NCBI GenBank assembly: GCA_034231615.1
Contig: CM067322.1
Location: 59,340,938-59,404,937, forward strand
Source of the DNA: Meghimatium bilineatum
Lineage: Eukaryota; Mollusca; Gastropoda; Stylommatophora; Philomycidae
DNA: 64,000 nt
Direction of reading: 5' to 3'
Position numbers and translations under genes: made by a program. Numbering within the stretch: position 1 is the stretch's first letter; each line of letters opens with the position of its first letter. Under the pieces are notes generated by a model that was not told where the DNA came from, searched no databases, and worked only from the letters and a program-made list of their open reading frames with translations. Positions 34,225 through 45,455 of this stretch are shown here, piece by piece.

Positions 34225-34890
34225 TGGTTAACAGCAGAGACACAGAAAATCAGACTAACATCACGATGGGAGGACATACGCTTAAGGTGGCGAATACCTT
34301 CAAATACCTCAGATCCAGCATATGCAGCGATGGACACTACAAAGCAGAACTAAAAATAAGACTGACTGGAGATGGCGTTAGAGTCCTTGTGATTTGCTAA
34401 CGGTGATTTGGAAAAGTACAATCAGTGAAAGTCAAACTGTATAAGTCGCTGGTGCTTTCTGTTGTGTTGTATGGTTGTGAGAGTTGGACACTCACTGCGG
34501 ACATGGAGGGACGATTACATGCTTTCGAGTAAAAATGCTACAGACAAATTCTACGAATTTCCTATAGGTAACCAATGTGTACGTAAGAAATAAAATAGAG
34601 GTGTATGCATGTGTACAAGAATCACTGCTTTAAATACTGAAACGATGACAACTATAACATGTTTTGGACATGTATGCAGACATGATTCCTTGTCTAAAAC
34701 AATACTGCAGGGAACTGTAGAAGAAGAGATGGGCAAATAAAGGTATGGACAGACAACATCAGGAATGGACAGGACAAGATATTTCCACACTCATCTGCAT
34801 GGCTGAGATTACAATTCGATGGAGGACTCTATGTGCCGAAGCATCCAATGTGGCACCCCTACGACCCTGAAGATTTACGGGTTTATTTAT
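34225..34890 (+). pseudogene. LINE copy, sister of 29697-30491
   Basis: From AACAGCAGAGACACAGAAAA onward it aligns with the copy at 29880-30480, but with frameshifts and small deletions. It keeps the LINE 3' end missing there, with codons AEITIRWRTLCAEASNVAPL before the stop. Inserted after the hAT transposase frame. Confidence 0.75.
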
Positions 34891-35219
34891 TAATTGATGA
34901 TTACCTCTCATTGAATGTTTTAGTTGTCTATTGTATGTTTTAAAAATGTATTTACGGCCTTCTGTTTTTTTCTTAAGACTTATCTAGTGATTTCTTCCCA
35001 CAACCCAAGTCTTTTGTCCTGAACAAGTTGTAATTAGGCTTCAGTTAAGTAATAGTTAAATTTTTTAATATTAAAAAATATGTATATGGCACATGGGGGG
35101 GGGGGGGCATCAGACTTTTAGAAAGACTTTGGTGGAGCATGGTACAAAAAAAGTTGGGAAACACTGGGATATACAATAGATAAAAAGCGTAATGACGATA
35201 CCTTGAAAGAAGTTAATGT

Positions 35220-35500
35220 AAAAAAAAAAGAGCTGCTTATCCGTACCAGAAAGAGGCAGTCCACGATTTTTTAAAACACATCATGAGAAGAGGAAAGATG
35301 GAACGCATTGTAGCAACATGCAAGTTGAAGAACAAGAGGGGTAGGGAAAAACCAAGAAAAAAGATGATTGACAACCTAGCAATGTGGCGTGCAAGAACAT
35401 CAGTATCGAACATGACTGACATCCCACGAAATAGAAGGCTGTAGAATGACATGATAACCAACGCCATGGGCCATACAAAGTGGCTGATGTAATAATGCAA
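35220..35500 (+). pseudogene. LINE C-terminal fragment
   Basis: The frame reads HIMRRGKMERIVATCKLKNK, then RGREKPRKKMIDNLAMW and RNRRLWNDMITNAMGHTKW before a stop. The motif set (RRGK.E.I..G...GKRGRGRPR.K..D.L..W) is a LINE C-terminus. Confidence 0.65.
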
Positions 35501-35699
35501 TTTGAGTAAGTGGAAAACGTAATTTATTTCGGTTTATCTGTGGCTCTTTTCTTTCTAGTGTTGCTTAACTTTAAAATGAATTTAATAAAATAAATCTGGT
35601 AACACTGTATCTACAAGCATTAACGAGGGCACCAGATGGACAAAGAGGAATAGGCTACCAAGAGGCTCTTCGCAGAATAACCATCAAAGAGGGTTTTCA

Positions 35700-35840
35700 T
35701 CTTCAGCGTTCATTCTGAAACTCCCGTTGGATCTCTCTTGTAGCAGGACCATGGTTTGATTTCCAGCAGGATGTAGTCCAGAGAATGGAAATGCGTTGTG
35801 TCGCAGTTTTTATTGCGCATATGGCCCGACACGTCTTCGA
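35700..35840 (-). mobile_element. SINE-B copy
   Basis: CTTCAGCGTTCATTCTG, CTCCCGTTGGATCTCTC, GAGAATGGAAATGCGTTG and GGCCCGACACGTCTTCGACGG, minus orientation. Half of the central palindrome is deleted. Confidence 0.75.
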
Positions 35841-36460
35841 CGGATAACGAGGGTTTGACAATGGGTCTCAACAACATGTATAAGAATTACAGTAACATCA
35901 CATCGCTCGAACTGGAGAGCTCTGATTTCTGCCCTTGCACCGTATTCGGCACTGAAATAACATATCGGAAGTTCATTTACAAAATACTCGCTTACGTACG
36001 TTACGTCAGAGATGTGTTGCATATCATATATCTATCCAAAAAAATAGTGGAAGTTATCGCTGCATTTTCACATCAGCACAGGGGCATTTATATCAGTTAT
36101 ATTAGCAGTTTGATCCACCTTATGTGAATGAAACAGAATCAATCGCTATAAAGGAAAGAGCATGAATTATTTAAATATTGCAAAATTTCAGAAAAATCCA
36201 AATCGATTACCCAGACTACTTTGCGAGAATTCCCGGCCATATTTTATCATCATATGCAAGCTGCGATGCTTGTACTATGTATGTGACAACAGTTGACCTT
36301 TAGGGATAGTACTGAATTAGGTATTTCGTGACGAATTGCACATTTGGTAAATACTCTTGGTTCTCATTATAGTTATATTCGCTTGACTCATTATAGCTTA
36401 AGATCCTGTAGGCTTGCTATTTAAGTTAAGTGTTGTCACCGCAACGAAGGTTGGCTCAAA
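35841..36460 (+). other. unassigned stretch with a 90-codon open frame
   Basis: The open frame 35850-36124 (from TMGLNNMYKNYSNITSLELE) has no recognisable family and starts within SINE-B. Slightly higher GC than the surroundings. Not called as a gene. Confidence 0.25.
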
Positions 36461-36462
36461 CC

Positions 36463-37440
36463 CAAACAGTTTGAAACAGACCAGGCCTCCAAGTTCCAAC
36501 ATATTGTAGAGATGAATTATATAGGCATTAGGACAAAATTTTCAAAATGGGGTTACATAATTATAAAGACCACAGTTAGATAGCCCTTGAAAATTGCAAT
36601 CCAACGATACCTCAACCAAGCCTGTACGTCAATTCAGAAAAAAGTTACGAATTTTTTTCGAATTAATTTTTGCCTCGAGATAATTACATGGAACATATAA
36701 GGAAATATGAAATGACAGTTGTCAAAAAGTTGCGGCCCTGCCTTGGAACTGAGCCACTAATTTATAAATATCAACGTTATTTGTACTAAAAAACCTAACA
36801 AATTATACATTTTCTTGTTCGGGAAGACAAGATGCACCTGTTGATTACATTGTGTTAATGTTCCGACGCAGGCAGAGTTAATAAATAATTAACAATGGCG
36901 TCTAATTAGCATAAATGCAATTGTATGTTTAATATTCATTTCTCACATCTAATAATTATTTGTACTAAAAACCTAATAAATTATACATTTTCTTGTTCGG
37001 GAAGACAAGACGCACCTGTTGGTTACATTCTAATAATTTTCCGACGCATCCAGAGTTAATAAATAATTAACAATGGCATCTAATTAGCATAAATGCAATT
37101 GTATGTTTAATATATTACATTTTTTAATTATTTAGGATAAAATATATTGCAAACTGTACATTTTTGTGTTTGTGAAGACAAGGCGCATTTGTTGATTATA
37201 TTGTGTTAATGTTCCGACACAGCCAGAGTTAATAAATAAGTAACAATGGCGTCTAATTTGCATAATTACATTGAAATATTTAATATATATTTATTGCATT
37301 TTTTAATTATTTAGGATAAAATATATTGCAAACTGTACATTTTTGTGTTTGTGAAGACAAGGCGCATTTGTTGATTATATTGTGTTAATTTTCCGATGCA
37401 ACCAGAGCCATAATAATGGCGTCTAATTAGCATAATTAAA
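36463..37440 (+). repeat. pearl-like element: unique left part plus four ~177-bp tandem units
   Basis: A non-repeated left part (about 36463-36778) precedes four units starting at 36779, 36958, 37130 and 37309. Each contains GAAGACAAG, TTCCGA(C/T)GCA and ATGGC(G/A)TCTAATT. Units 3 and 4 are nearly identical in their first 110 bp; unit 4 is shorter. A left part plus a few ~160-200-bp satellite monomers is the architecture of molluscan 'pearl'/Helentron-associated elements. No Helitron protein is present, so the class is inference. Confidence 0.6.
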
Positions 37441-38939
37441 ATCTCTTCTTTGCTCCCCTTTATGGCAACACGCATATGGCTGGCAATGTCATCTCAGCCC
37501 TCTTTGTATCTGAAATATATTTTATTATTATTATTACTGGCATTTGGTATCACAGGTACATAAACAATTCTATTTCAAAGGTATGGGTGAAATACTAGGT
37601 AGGTATGTGCACCAAATTTTCAAAATGGTTTGACATCATTATGAATATTCTTTTTCCTATATTAGTGATATTTAATTAGCTCTATATAATTAAATTCTGT
37701 ATTATATATGTTTTGTAGTGTGGATATTCTTATGTAGAAAATTTGATGATAAAAAACAAGAGACAAAGATATCAAAAAGAATGAGAAAGTTTGGAAGATG
37801 CTGCAGTTGACGTTCTCTACATTGATGATTTATTATTAGGTCTAATGAAAGGAGAACGCATCTCTCAAATTAAAATGAACTTTATGAAATTTCCATGAGA
37901 GAATTATAAGAACTGGACTTCATAGAACAATATATATTTAATGTACAATGTGTTTCTTGTATAATTATCCACATTAAACATGATGATTTGACTAAGAAAA
38001 CACTTAGACTTAAGTCTAAGTCGTCATGGCGACGGACGCAGGATAGCACACGCACCTATGCATTGTTTTGTACCAATAATTTCAATTATTTTACATATAA
38101 ATCTTAGATTTTTTACTAGTATCATTTAAAAATGAATTAAAGAAATTAAAAGAGGCAGGAATTGTAGTTGTTAAACGTCAATTTCTTCAAATAAGAGACA
38201 TTTCAGAATTATCGACGCGGCAGTAAAGATTAGCGGTAAACAAGATGGCTGCTAGGAATGCGTGACCGATCTGCAGTGCGTGTGTTTAAAATTCGATAAT
38301 AATTACAGGCAAGTTCCAAAAATAGTGAAATTTCGTATATAAAGAGAAAATTTGTTGTTTAATTTGTTAGACATGGTTACAACATTGTATTTTATTCAAA
38401 TTAATGCATATACGTGTGCAAAGAGAAAAATCACTTACCTAGGCTTATTTAATTGCTTGGTGAAAAATGTACACAGCGTATTTCCAACTTCTAGTTACGT
38501 AATTCGATGCACAAATGAATGAGAAAAATTAAACAGTTGTCTTTTATAAACAATAAAGTTGCGTCGCGTTATCTAAAGACAATTGCTGTGGTCAGTGTTT
38601 CACGTGATGCAAAAAATGGATTCTTGGACGCTACAAAAACAAGGGAAGTAATTTAAGCCACATTCAATTTCACGTCCCCTTACGATTTCCTAATGCCTAA
38701 ATTATAGATTACGGTGTGCCCGCTCATCTCTACTGTCGGTGTCACATACTTTACACATTCATTATTGACAATATAACACCCTGCCTCTTGTCTTGGTGGT
38801 AAACTCTGCTAGACTGCAACCTGTCCTAGTCAATCTCTGACAAGTACTCCCCCTAGTATGTCTTATTTCTCTACCTGCATCATCTTATTTATATATATCA
38901 ATATCTCTTGCTCGCATCACCTCGACGTTACCCTCAAGT
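37441..38939 (+). other. no gene seen; third partial left-end copy
   Basis: GGTAGGTATGTGCACCAAAT near 37599 resembles the left part of the flanking tandem-repeat elements (compare 38961). Near 38215-38290 a CpG-richer patch (GACGCGGCAGTAAAG, AACAAGATGGCTGCTAGG) could be promoter or first-exon sequence for the downstream CLASRP gene, but I cannot show it. Confidence 0.3.
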
Positions 38940-39294
38940 AAAGTTTGTAAACTCAGTCAGGTAGGTTAGGTACTTGGACAAAATTTCAAAACAATCCTAC
39001 ATAATTAAAAATAATGGTATGCTCAAATAATATAGTTAATAGTTAGTAAGATAGCATTGAACAATTTAATTCAATGACACCTCAACCAAGTCTGTAGTCA
39101 ATCCTGAAAAAAGTTATGAATTATTTTGAATTAATTTGACATCAAAATAATTTATATGAAACATTAGGAAAATATAAATAAAACTTGTGACCACAAAATG
39201 TAGCTGAGCTGATAATTTCTGAATTATCTTCGTTATTTTCAGTATTACAATACACAAAAAACGATACATTTTTGTGTTTGCGGAGACAAGTCGC

Positions 39295-41076
39295 TTAACC
39301 TTTAGCAAGCCAGATAAAAAAATACAAAACGTCTCCCTGCCACTGGATTATTTTTTGAAAATTTGCATTATTGATGGTGACTTTTGAAAATATGATAATT
39401 TGTTGGTTATTCGAGATATTTAACCTTCACCAAGCCTATATCAATCCCGGCCGCCGAGAAACAAAATGGCTGCACACGCTTTTGGCGGCCCGGCCAACCC
39501 AACGAGAATATCGTGAGATTTACACGTACCACAGTCCATGCACATAGCTGGGGACATGCGCAATCGAAGCCGGTACATCCCCCACTTCTGAAATGATCGT
39601 TTTTGAGAATGGCTAGATATTCGTAAAAGTTTAAGAGCAATTAATCTGACCACATCTGTACACCGGTACGATGCCATGATGGTGGATCGGTTTTATAGAC
39701 CTTTATTTCATCGTATTTCGAATAAAATAACATTGAATCGTGGCTTGAATCATGGATTATTAGGTTATTTAGTTTCACAGCAGTGAATATACAGAATGCC
39801 GTGTTGGTTTGGGGACTTGTACGTTTGATATCGAATATTTTAAAGTGGCAGAAAAAATAACTCTAGGCCTAAGCTCAAAGAACGATTTTACTGCAAATCT
39901 ACATGTTTTATACAGTTCCCCCGGCTATATTTTGATAATTTCGCAGTGAAAGAACATAAATACAACAGATTTGCGTGATTTAGTTTACAGTGTTGCCAAG
40001 GAATTCGATATGTAAGGTAAGTTATTTTTTTTACTTATTTTTTTCCTCTTTATTTGTTATAAAATATATGTTTTTTGTGAAAAACGTCTTTACCACTTTC
40101 TCATACGTCTGGTATCACACACACACACACGTACATAAATTACACCAATATATACATAATTCAATTCTTTATTTATATGTGCAAATATTATTTAAATATC
40201 TCTAACAACCAAAAAATTATCACATTTTCAAAAGTCACCATAAATAATGCAAATTTTCAAAAAAGAATCCGGTGGCAGGGAGACGTTTTGTATTTTTTAA
40301 TCTGGCTTGCTAAAGGTTAAATAATATTTGCACATATAAATAAAGAATTGAATTATGCATATATTGGTGTAATTTATGTACATGTGTGTGTGATACCAGA
40401 CGTATGAGAAAGTGGTAAAGACGTTTTTCACACAAAAACATATATTTTGTAACAAATAAAGAGGAAAAAAATTAGTAAAAAAATAACTTACCTTACTTAT
40501 CAAATTGCTTGGCAACACTGTACACTAAATCACACGTACATCTGTTGTATTTATGTTCTTTCATTGCGAAATTATCAAAATATTGCCGGGGAAACTGTAT
40601 AAAACATGTAGATTTGCAGTAAAATCGCTCTTTGAGCTTAGGCCTAGTCATTTTTGGTGCCACTTCAACATATTCGATCACACATCTACAAGTCCCCAAA
40701 CCAACACGGCATTCTGTATATTCACTGCTGTGAAACTAAATAACCTAATAATTCATGATTCAAGACACGATTCAATGTTTTTTCAAAATACAATGAAAGA
40801 TCTATACAACCGTTCCACCATCATGGCATCGTACCGGTGTGCAGATGTGGTCAGATTAATTGCTCTTAAACGTGTACCTTCTAGCTAGCCATTTTCAACA
40901 ACGCTCATGTCGGATGTGGGGATGTACCGGCTTCGATTGTGCATGTCCCCAGCTATGTGCACGGGCTGTGGTACGTGTAAATCTCACGATATCTCGTTGG
41001 ATGGGGTGTGCCGCCAACGGCGCGCCACCATTTTTGTTTTGTTTACCGGTGTTAATATAGGTGCGGTGAAGGTTAA
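39295..41076. mobile_element. piggyBac-like MITE interrupted by a second copy of itself
   Basis: The outer element runs from TTAA 39295-39298 (CCTTTAGCAAGCC end) to TTAA 41073-41076 (CCTTCACC..GC end, complement). Its internal TTAA in GAGATATTTAAATAATATTT received the inverted copy at 39419-40320. After that, the outer copy continues with ATAATATTTGCACATATAAA at 40321. Without the insert it is about 880 bp, like the intact copies at 48258 and 60833. Confidence 0.85.
39419..40320 (-). mobile_element. nested inverted MITE copy
   Basis: TTAA at 39419-39422 and 40317-40320 flanks an 894-bp copy in reverse orientation, starting CCTTCACCAAGCCTATATCA and ending CTGGCTTGCTAAAGG. The TTAA duplication is perfect and lies within the outer copy's own sequence. 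Confidence 0.9.
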
Positions 41077-41825
41077 CCTTGGGCACGCTGTGTTTACAAT
41101 TATGCAATTTTTCTTGTGCTCTGACTGCCACGGAATTGGTTTTCAAAATGTTATGCAATTGTCGGTGGCCGTTTTGAAATCGCAACATCTTTGTTGTTAG
41201 ATATTTAAATAATATTTGCACATATAAATGAAGAATTAAACTCTGCATATATTGGTGTAAATTTTGTGTGTGTGTGTGATACGAGACATGTGAGAAAGTG
41301 ATAAAGTCAATTTAGACATATCTCGATCTAGACCTACTGTATTTTTGATCGATCGTAAGCTGTGAAATCTGTTGACATATATATTTTACATAATTTAAAC
41401 ATCGTAGAATAAATTAATAATCACATATGAAGAACTTACCTGTTAACTTTTCCGCTGTTTAATCTGTTGAAACGATAATTTCACTGAATATACTTTGACA
41501 AATAATATAATAAACACAATTCACTGTCTTGTCGATTCGCCACGATGCAGAAGACTACAAATTGCTTGAATTTCCATCTCAAAATCACTTCATATCATTT
41601 TCCACGCCAATCTGCCATCACAAACATAATGGCGTCAAAATTTCTACCCAGTGTTGGCATCACATTCTGTCAAAAAAAGCTACCGATCTTAATTTTTCAA
41701 GATTTTTTCATTGGGTATTGGATTTACTGAATCTGATGGTTTATTTCGACTTCAGCAATCAATATATGCCACAATTCCGGCGAAATGCTTTGCCCCAATT
41801 GTAATCACAACGTGCTAAAGGTTAA
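41073..41825 (+). mobile_element. second MITE subfamily, abutting the first and sharing TTAA
   Basis: TTAA 41073-41076 is shared with the neighbouring element. The left end CCTTGGGCACGCTGTG pairs with the right end CACAACGTGCTAAAGG (13 of 16 matching as inverted repeats), followed by TTAA 41822-41825. The 745-bp interior shares the ATTTAAATAATATTTGCACA block with the first subfamily. Confidence 0.85.
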
Positions 41826-42120
41826 GTTTATCACATTTATAGAATTTTCAGATGGTCAAAGACCTAATTGATATTCAAAATGGCGGCTAATTAGCATAAT
41901 TATAATGAAAATAAATTATATATCTATTAAACATAATAAAATACCACAGAAATATTTTTGTATTCGCAAAGACAAGATGCATGTATTGATCACATTGCTG
42001 TGATTCTCAGATGCGAGTACCACTAATTAATATTCAAAATGTTGGCTAATTTGCATAATGTAAACAATTGTTGATGTTTTAATAAATTAACTGCTGGTTT
42101 GGGCATTGTTTTACCATCTT

Positions 42121-43142
42121 AAAAGTTACATATATAAAAAGAAAAATGGTTACAGAGTTTAATAAATTTAGCTTCAAACAAGTAAAGCGATGCCATCACT
42201 TAATGAAACCCTGTCAATAGAAATTTATAGACTCAGCAAAATTTTCCAAAACGCTAATCCCAGCTGTAGGTACTTGGACGTAACAAGGTAAAAATGCTGT
42301 TTCGTCCACCGTTGTGCTATATAATGTCATGGATTCCTTTGAAAAAACCAATCATATTGATTCACACCTTAGACAAGAATTCTTAGAGAATTAATTATTA
42401 ATTCTAAACACTGATTCTTACCCTTCTCCCCCAATAGGCATACAATCAACAACATTTACAATGGTCACTATTATTGACTATCCTATCATAATAACTTATT
42501 TAATTAAGCCTATTTATTTACTATTACATTGCTTATTGGCGTATACTTATTGCTACAATGTTGGATTGATGGGGCTAGTAGACTAAGACTAGCATCTAGA
42601 CCTAGGTAATTTTCTATCTAGCAACTGTGTCAAACAGTACACTTAATACAGCATTATACAGATACTAATAATATTGTTTGGTGAACTTTCAGAAGGGTAA
42701 AGAGAGGTAGAGTAGACCTCTCCTGACTGAGATATTGGACCTAAAGATGTAAGTTTAAGCAAGACCTCAATGACAATGAGACTTCTATTGACCAGAATAG
42801 TTGGGAAAATGTGGCAGAAGAGGGAGGTGTGTGGAGGTTGGCATTGCTCAAATGTGCTGATATTTTTCAAATACTTCCGAGGGACAGATTAGAACACAAA
42901 TGATACACATAAAGCCAAAGCCATTTCAGCTTTGCAACAAAGCATTCTACAATAAACTATACCTGAACATGGAACATTAAAAGACACAAAAAAATACCAC
43001 ACATGCACCTGACACATAGATACAAATATATAATTACTAATTGAAATTGTTCAGTTATATTAATAACACTTCTCATAAAATAGCCAAGGAAAATGTCAGT
43101 CTAAGGTTAGATACACAGAAATTTCCAAGAGAACATTTCACA
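42121..43142 (+). other. no gene seen
   Basis: AT-rich flank before the CLASRP gene. It may hold an unlocated non-coding first exon or promoter. Confidence 0.3.
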
Positions 43143-43520
43143 TACGAGGGCAAGTCAATAAGTAAGACACAAAGTTCTGTGGGATGACAGAAAAATGTAG
43201 TGGGTGGTTCTAAAGGTTACATTAGGTGACAACAACGCCAAACTTTATGTTTCAGTTCGTTAAGTGTCACATGCGCATAAGCAAAATGACGACTACTTAT
43301 GGAGTTTAAAATCAAAGAACAGCATGCTGTTGTGGTTTCTTTTTTTTAGTCAAAAGGACTGCTTGCCAAGGACATTATAAGGAATTGCTTCCTGTTTATG
43401 TTGACAAAAGTTTGTCCTGTAAAGCGGTGCAATACTGGGTAGAAAAATGTTCTCAGGGGTACTCTGAAATTGTTGATAAAGTCTGATCTAGCCGTCCTGA
43501 TAAGATTGCAACAGATACAG
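43143..43520 (+). pseudogene. mariner 5' end with transposase N-terminus
   Basis: TACGAGGGCAAGTCAATAAG is a mariner-type terminal repeat starting at a TA. About 150 bp in, MEFKIKEQHAVVVSFF and then CQGHYKELLPVYVDKSLS, CKAVQYWVEKCSQGYSEI and SSRPDKIATD follow the helix-turn-helix and SGRP layout of mariner transposases. A stop replaces the residue before SSRP. The rest of the transposase is missing. Confidence 0.65.
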
Positions 43521-43544
43521 CCTGTGCAGGAGAAACGTACCTTG

Positions 43545-43596
43545 TCCAGAAATAGTTATAGAATCGTAAACCAGAAATAGTTATAGAATCGTAAAC
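43545..43596 (+). repeat. 26-bp direct duplication
   Basis: CCAGAAATAGTTATAGAATC plus GTAAAC occurs twice in tandem. Confidence 0.85.
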
Positions 43597-44143
43597 CTAA
43601 TGTTGGTAAATATTTGTCAATACGCTGTTCCATGTGTATTCAATGTCATACCATGACAAAATCAACTTGTTACTGTATCTACTTGGTAATTCTCAAGAAT
43701 TCCTTACTATCACAATTCATAATTTTACTTCAAGTATACATATTGATATCAATTGTAACTCACCGACGGATTCTGATTCGAGTTGTATTCTATAAATGTT
43801 TTTGTTTGTTTTTGTTCCATCTCTATCCTTCTAGCTTTTATATCATTCATACTCTTCCAGATTTATGAGATTTATTCCATCTAGCCAGTAAGATGTGAAT
43901 GTGGACAGTGCCTGTCATTCTTTACTAGTTATGTGTTGTGAACTTAATTAAGGACTTTTGGTCAAAATGCAGATATTGTATGTTATCATGTATGTTACCA
44001 ATGATTAGCTAAACTTTATTAGCATTTGTGTATGTTTTGCCAGTCAGACTACAGTTTTTCAGCAGTTATTACCTATTTTTGCTTTCAGGGAAATGTCTCA
44101 TTGTTATGATTTTTATTTGTGACCAGACTAATTTTCTTTTCAG

Positions 44144-44178
44144 GTGTCCATTAAGTTGACAGAAGATACAAAATAAAA
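44144..44178 (+). other. CLASRP: 5' UTR part of the CLASRP first coding exon
   Basis: A strong acceptor (TTTTCTTTTCAG at 44132-44143) precedes 35 untranslated bases. They include an in-frame TAA at 44152-44154, which fixes the ATG at 44179 as the start. An upstream non-coding exon is therefore expected but was not located. Confidence 0.6.
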
Positions 44179-44277
44179 ATGTGGCATGAAGCAAGGCGGC
44201 AGGAGAAGAAGATCAGAGGGATAATGGTGGATTACAAGAGAAGGGCAGATCGCAGGAGAGAATTTTATGAAAAAATT
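44179..44277 (+). CDS. CLASRP: CLASRP-like, coding exon 1 (residues 1-33)
   Basis: This exon begins the CLK4-associating SR-related protein (CLASRP, also SFRS16 or SWAP2). In animals it is a nuclear factor that binds CDC2-like kinases and influences alternative splicing. The N-terminus MWHEARRQEKKIRGIM, then VDYKRRADRRREFYEKI, matches the conserved start of that family almost residue for residue. The donor is GTATGA at 44278 and the phase is 0. The nine exons found here (836 coding bases, about 278 residues) splice in a single consistent frame and cover the N-terminal DRY_EERY region and the acidic segment. The Arg-Ser-rich C-terminal half expected from the family lies to the right of the window. 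A has position -3 of the start codon. Confidence 0.93.
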
Positions 44278-44914
44278 GTATGACGGACACTTAATTAAAT
44301 TAGTTTCTATAGTATATTTTACTTAATTTAAAAAATAATTAACTATTTTCACTTTACATTTGTTGTCTCTTAGGAAATCTGTTAACTTACCTGTGAACAG
44401 ATGTTGATTTTGGCTAAAATCTATGTTTGTATGGCAAAACTGTCAGTTTTACAATGAAGCAACATAATTCATATAATCCGTGCATTTGTTTTTGATACAA
44501 GTTTTAACCGTTACCACTCTGTTTTAAAAAAAAGGTAATTTCCGCCTGTCACTGCATTTTCTTTTTTGCCCTTACGCTCTATTTATGGGGGGTATTTGGA
44601 AAATGCAATAACTTGTTTGTTTTTAAAGATGTGTGTATAATGTTTGTGTTTGGAAATAACGAAATGGTTACTGAATGCAATGGTATAAGTTTTGTTGGTG
44701 TATACACAATTTGAGAAAAACTGATCTAAGATCTCTGACTAGGTCTATAATTTTTGTGAAAACTTTGATACATTCAATTTGGGATGCATGCTGCTTACTA
44801 GGCCTAGATCACTCCACCGATATTTTATAATCAAAGTATTTGTTCATATATAATATTTGTCTTTGTATGCATGCAGTTGCGTCTGTAGGTCTCACCAATG
44901 GCTCACTAGGCAAA

Positions 44915-45045
44915 CCACCCATGTAACAGAAACCTTAGTAGATGACATGACTTTATATTGAGGTTATCTTCTTGTAGAAGCTTCATGGCACATCATCTAT
45001 ACAATTATGCTTCTCATGCTTTTATTTTGTTGTTGCATTGTGTTT
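44915..45045 (+). repeat. interspersed repeat shared with 53120-53245
   Basis: CCTTAGTAGATGACATGAC, GTAGAAGCTTCATGGCACAT and CATCTATACAATTATG correspond to CTCAGTAGATGACATGCC, GGGAAGCAACACGGCACTT and CACCTATACAATTAAT at 53155-53235. The class is unknown. Confidence 0.55.
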
Positions 45046-45154
45046 TTGTTATTTGTATATATGTATGCACCCTCTGTGGTTGGGAGGGAGCCAGAGATGT
45101 ACCGCTCAGCACTGGGGAGGAGGAAACTGACAGCACTGTTTTTTTCCTATGGCT

Positions 45155-45455
45155 TAGGCCCATCATAGAGGCACAGTGACTCAGGACGTGACAATCCTTT
45201 TGACTTGAACATGTGGTTGGTTACATGTCTGGAGCAATAGAGAAGTTCGGCATAACCAGTAGTCATTTGGTGGCGGGGAATGGGCACAGTGAACCCTATC
45301 TTGGCTGCAGTGCATAGGTTGAAACCTACCTTTCTGGTAGTGTGATAGTTATTCTCTGGCCCGAGGTGGGCCAAAAATCCACAGACTTTCCAGCAATATA
45401 ATGCCATTTAAATGGCATTGGGCCCATGGACTGCTGGATCAGCAACCAACCAATA
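45155..45455 (+). mobile_element. internally deleted LINE derivative (5' end joined to 3' end)
   Basis: The first ~250 bp (from GGCCCATCATAGAGGCACAG, through GTGACTCAGGACGTGACAA) match the complement of about 50330-50570, the 5' region of the LINE there. The last ~45 bp (GGGCCCATGGACTGCTGGAT) match the complement of its 3' end (49560-49600). Everything between is missing. Confidence 0.65.

Larger units (their letters stand above)
32805..35166. mobile_element. hAT-type element, 2.36 kb, with nested insertions
   Basis: The termini GTGTTTCCCAAC (32807-32818) and GTTGGGAAACAC (35153-35164) are inverted repeats matching the widespread CAGTGTTTCCCAAC hAT end. Poly-G stretches lie just inside each side (about 32994-33014 and 35095-35107). 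A transposase C-terminal frame remains at 34009-34191. A SINE-A (33154-33435) and LINE pieces (33708-33850, 34225-34890) have been inserted. The 8-bp flanks do not match, so a target duplication is not demonstrated. Confidence 0.7.
38940..42120 (+). repeat. second pearl-like element copy, split by MITEs
   Basis: The left part (CCTCAACCAAGTCTGTAGTC, AAAAAGTTATGAATT) aligns with 36590-36700. A tandem unit begins near 39240 (TACATTTTTGTGTTTGCGGA) and is cut at TTAA 39295. After the MITE cluster it resumes at 41826 (AAAATGGCGGCTAATTAGCA) and is followed by a further unit to about 42060. Confidence 0.6.

Noticed and set aside
35850..36127. Small gene downstream of SINE-B
   Set aside because: The open frame begins in the SINE and has no recognisable motif, splice evidence or conservation.
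36779..37440. CRISPR array
   Set aside because: Regular spacing is from a ~177-bp satellite monomer with no short conserved repeat/unique spacer pattern; the genome is eukaryotic.
38215..38290. CLASRP promoter or first exon
   Set aside because: A CpG-richer patch with ATGGCTGC is suggestive but it is 6 kb upstream, next to repeats, and no donor/acceptor pairing can be shown.
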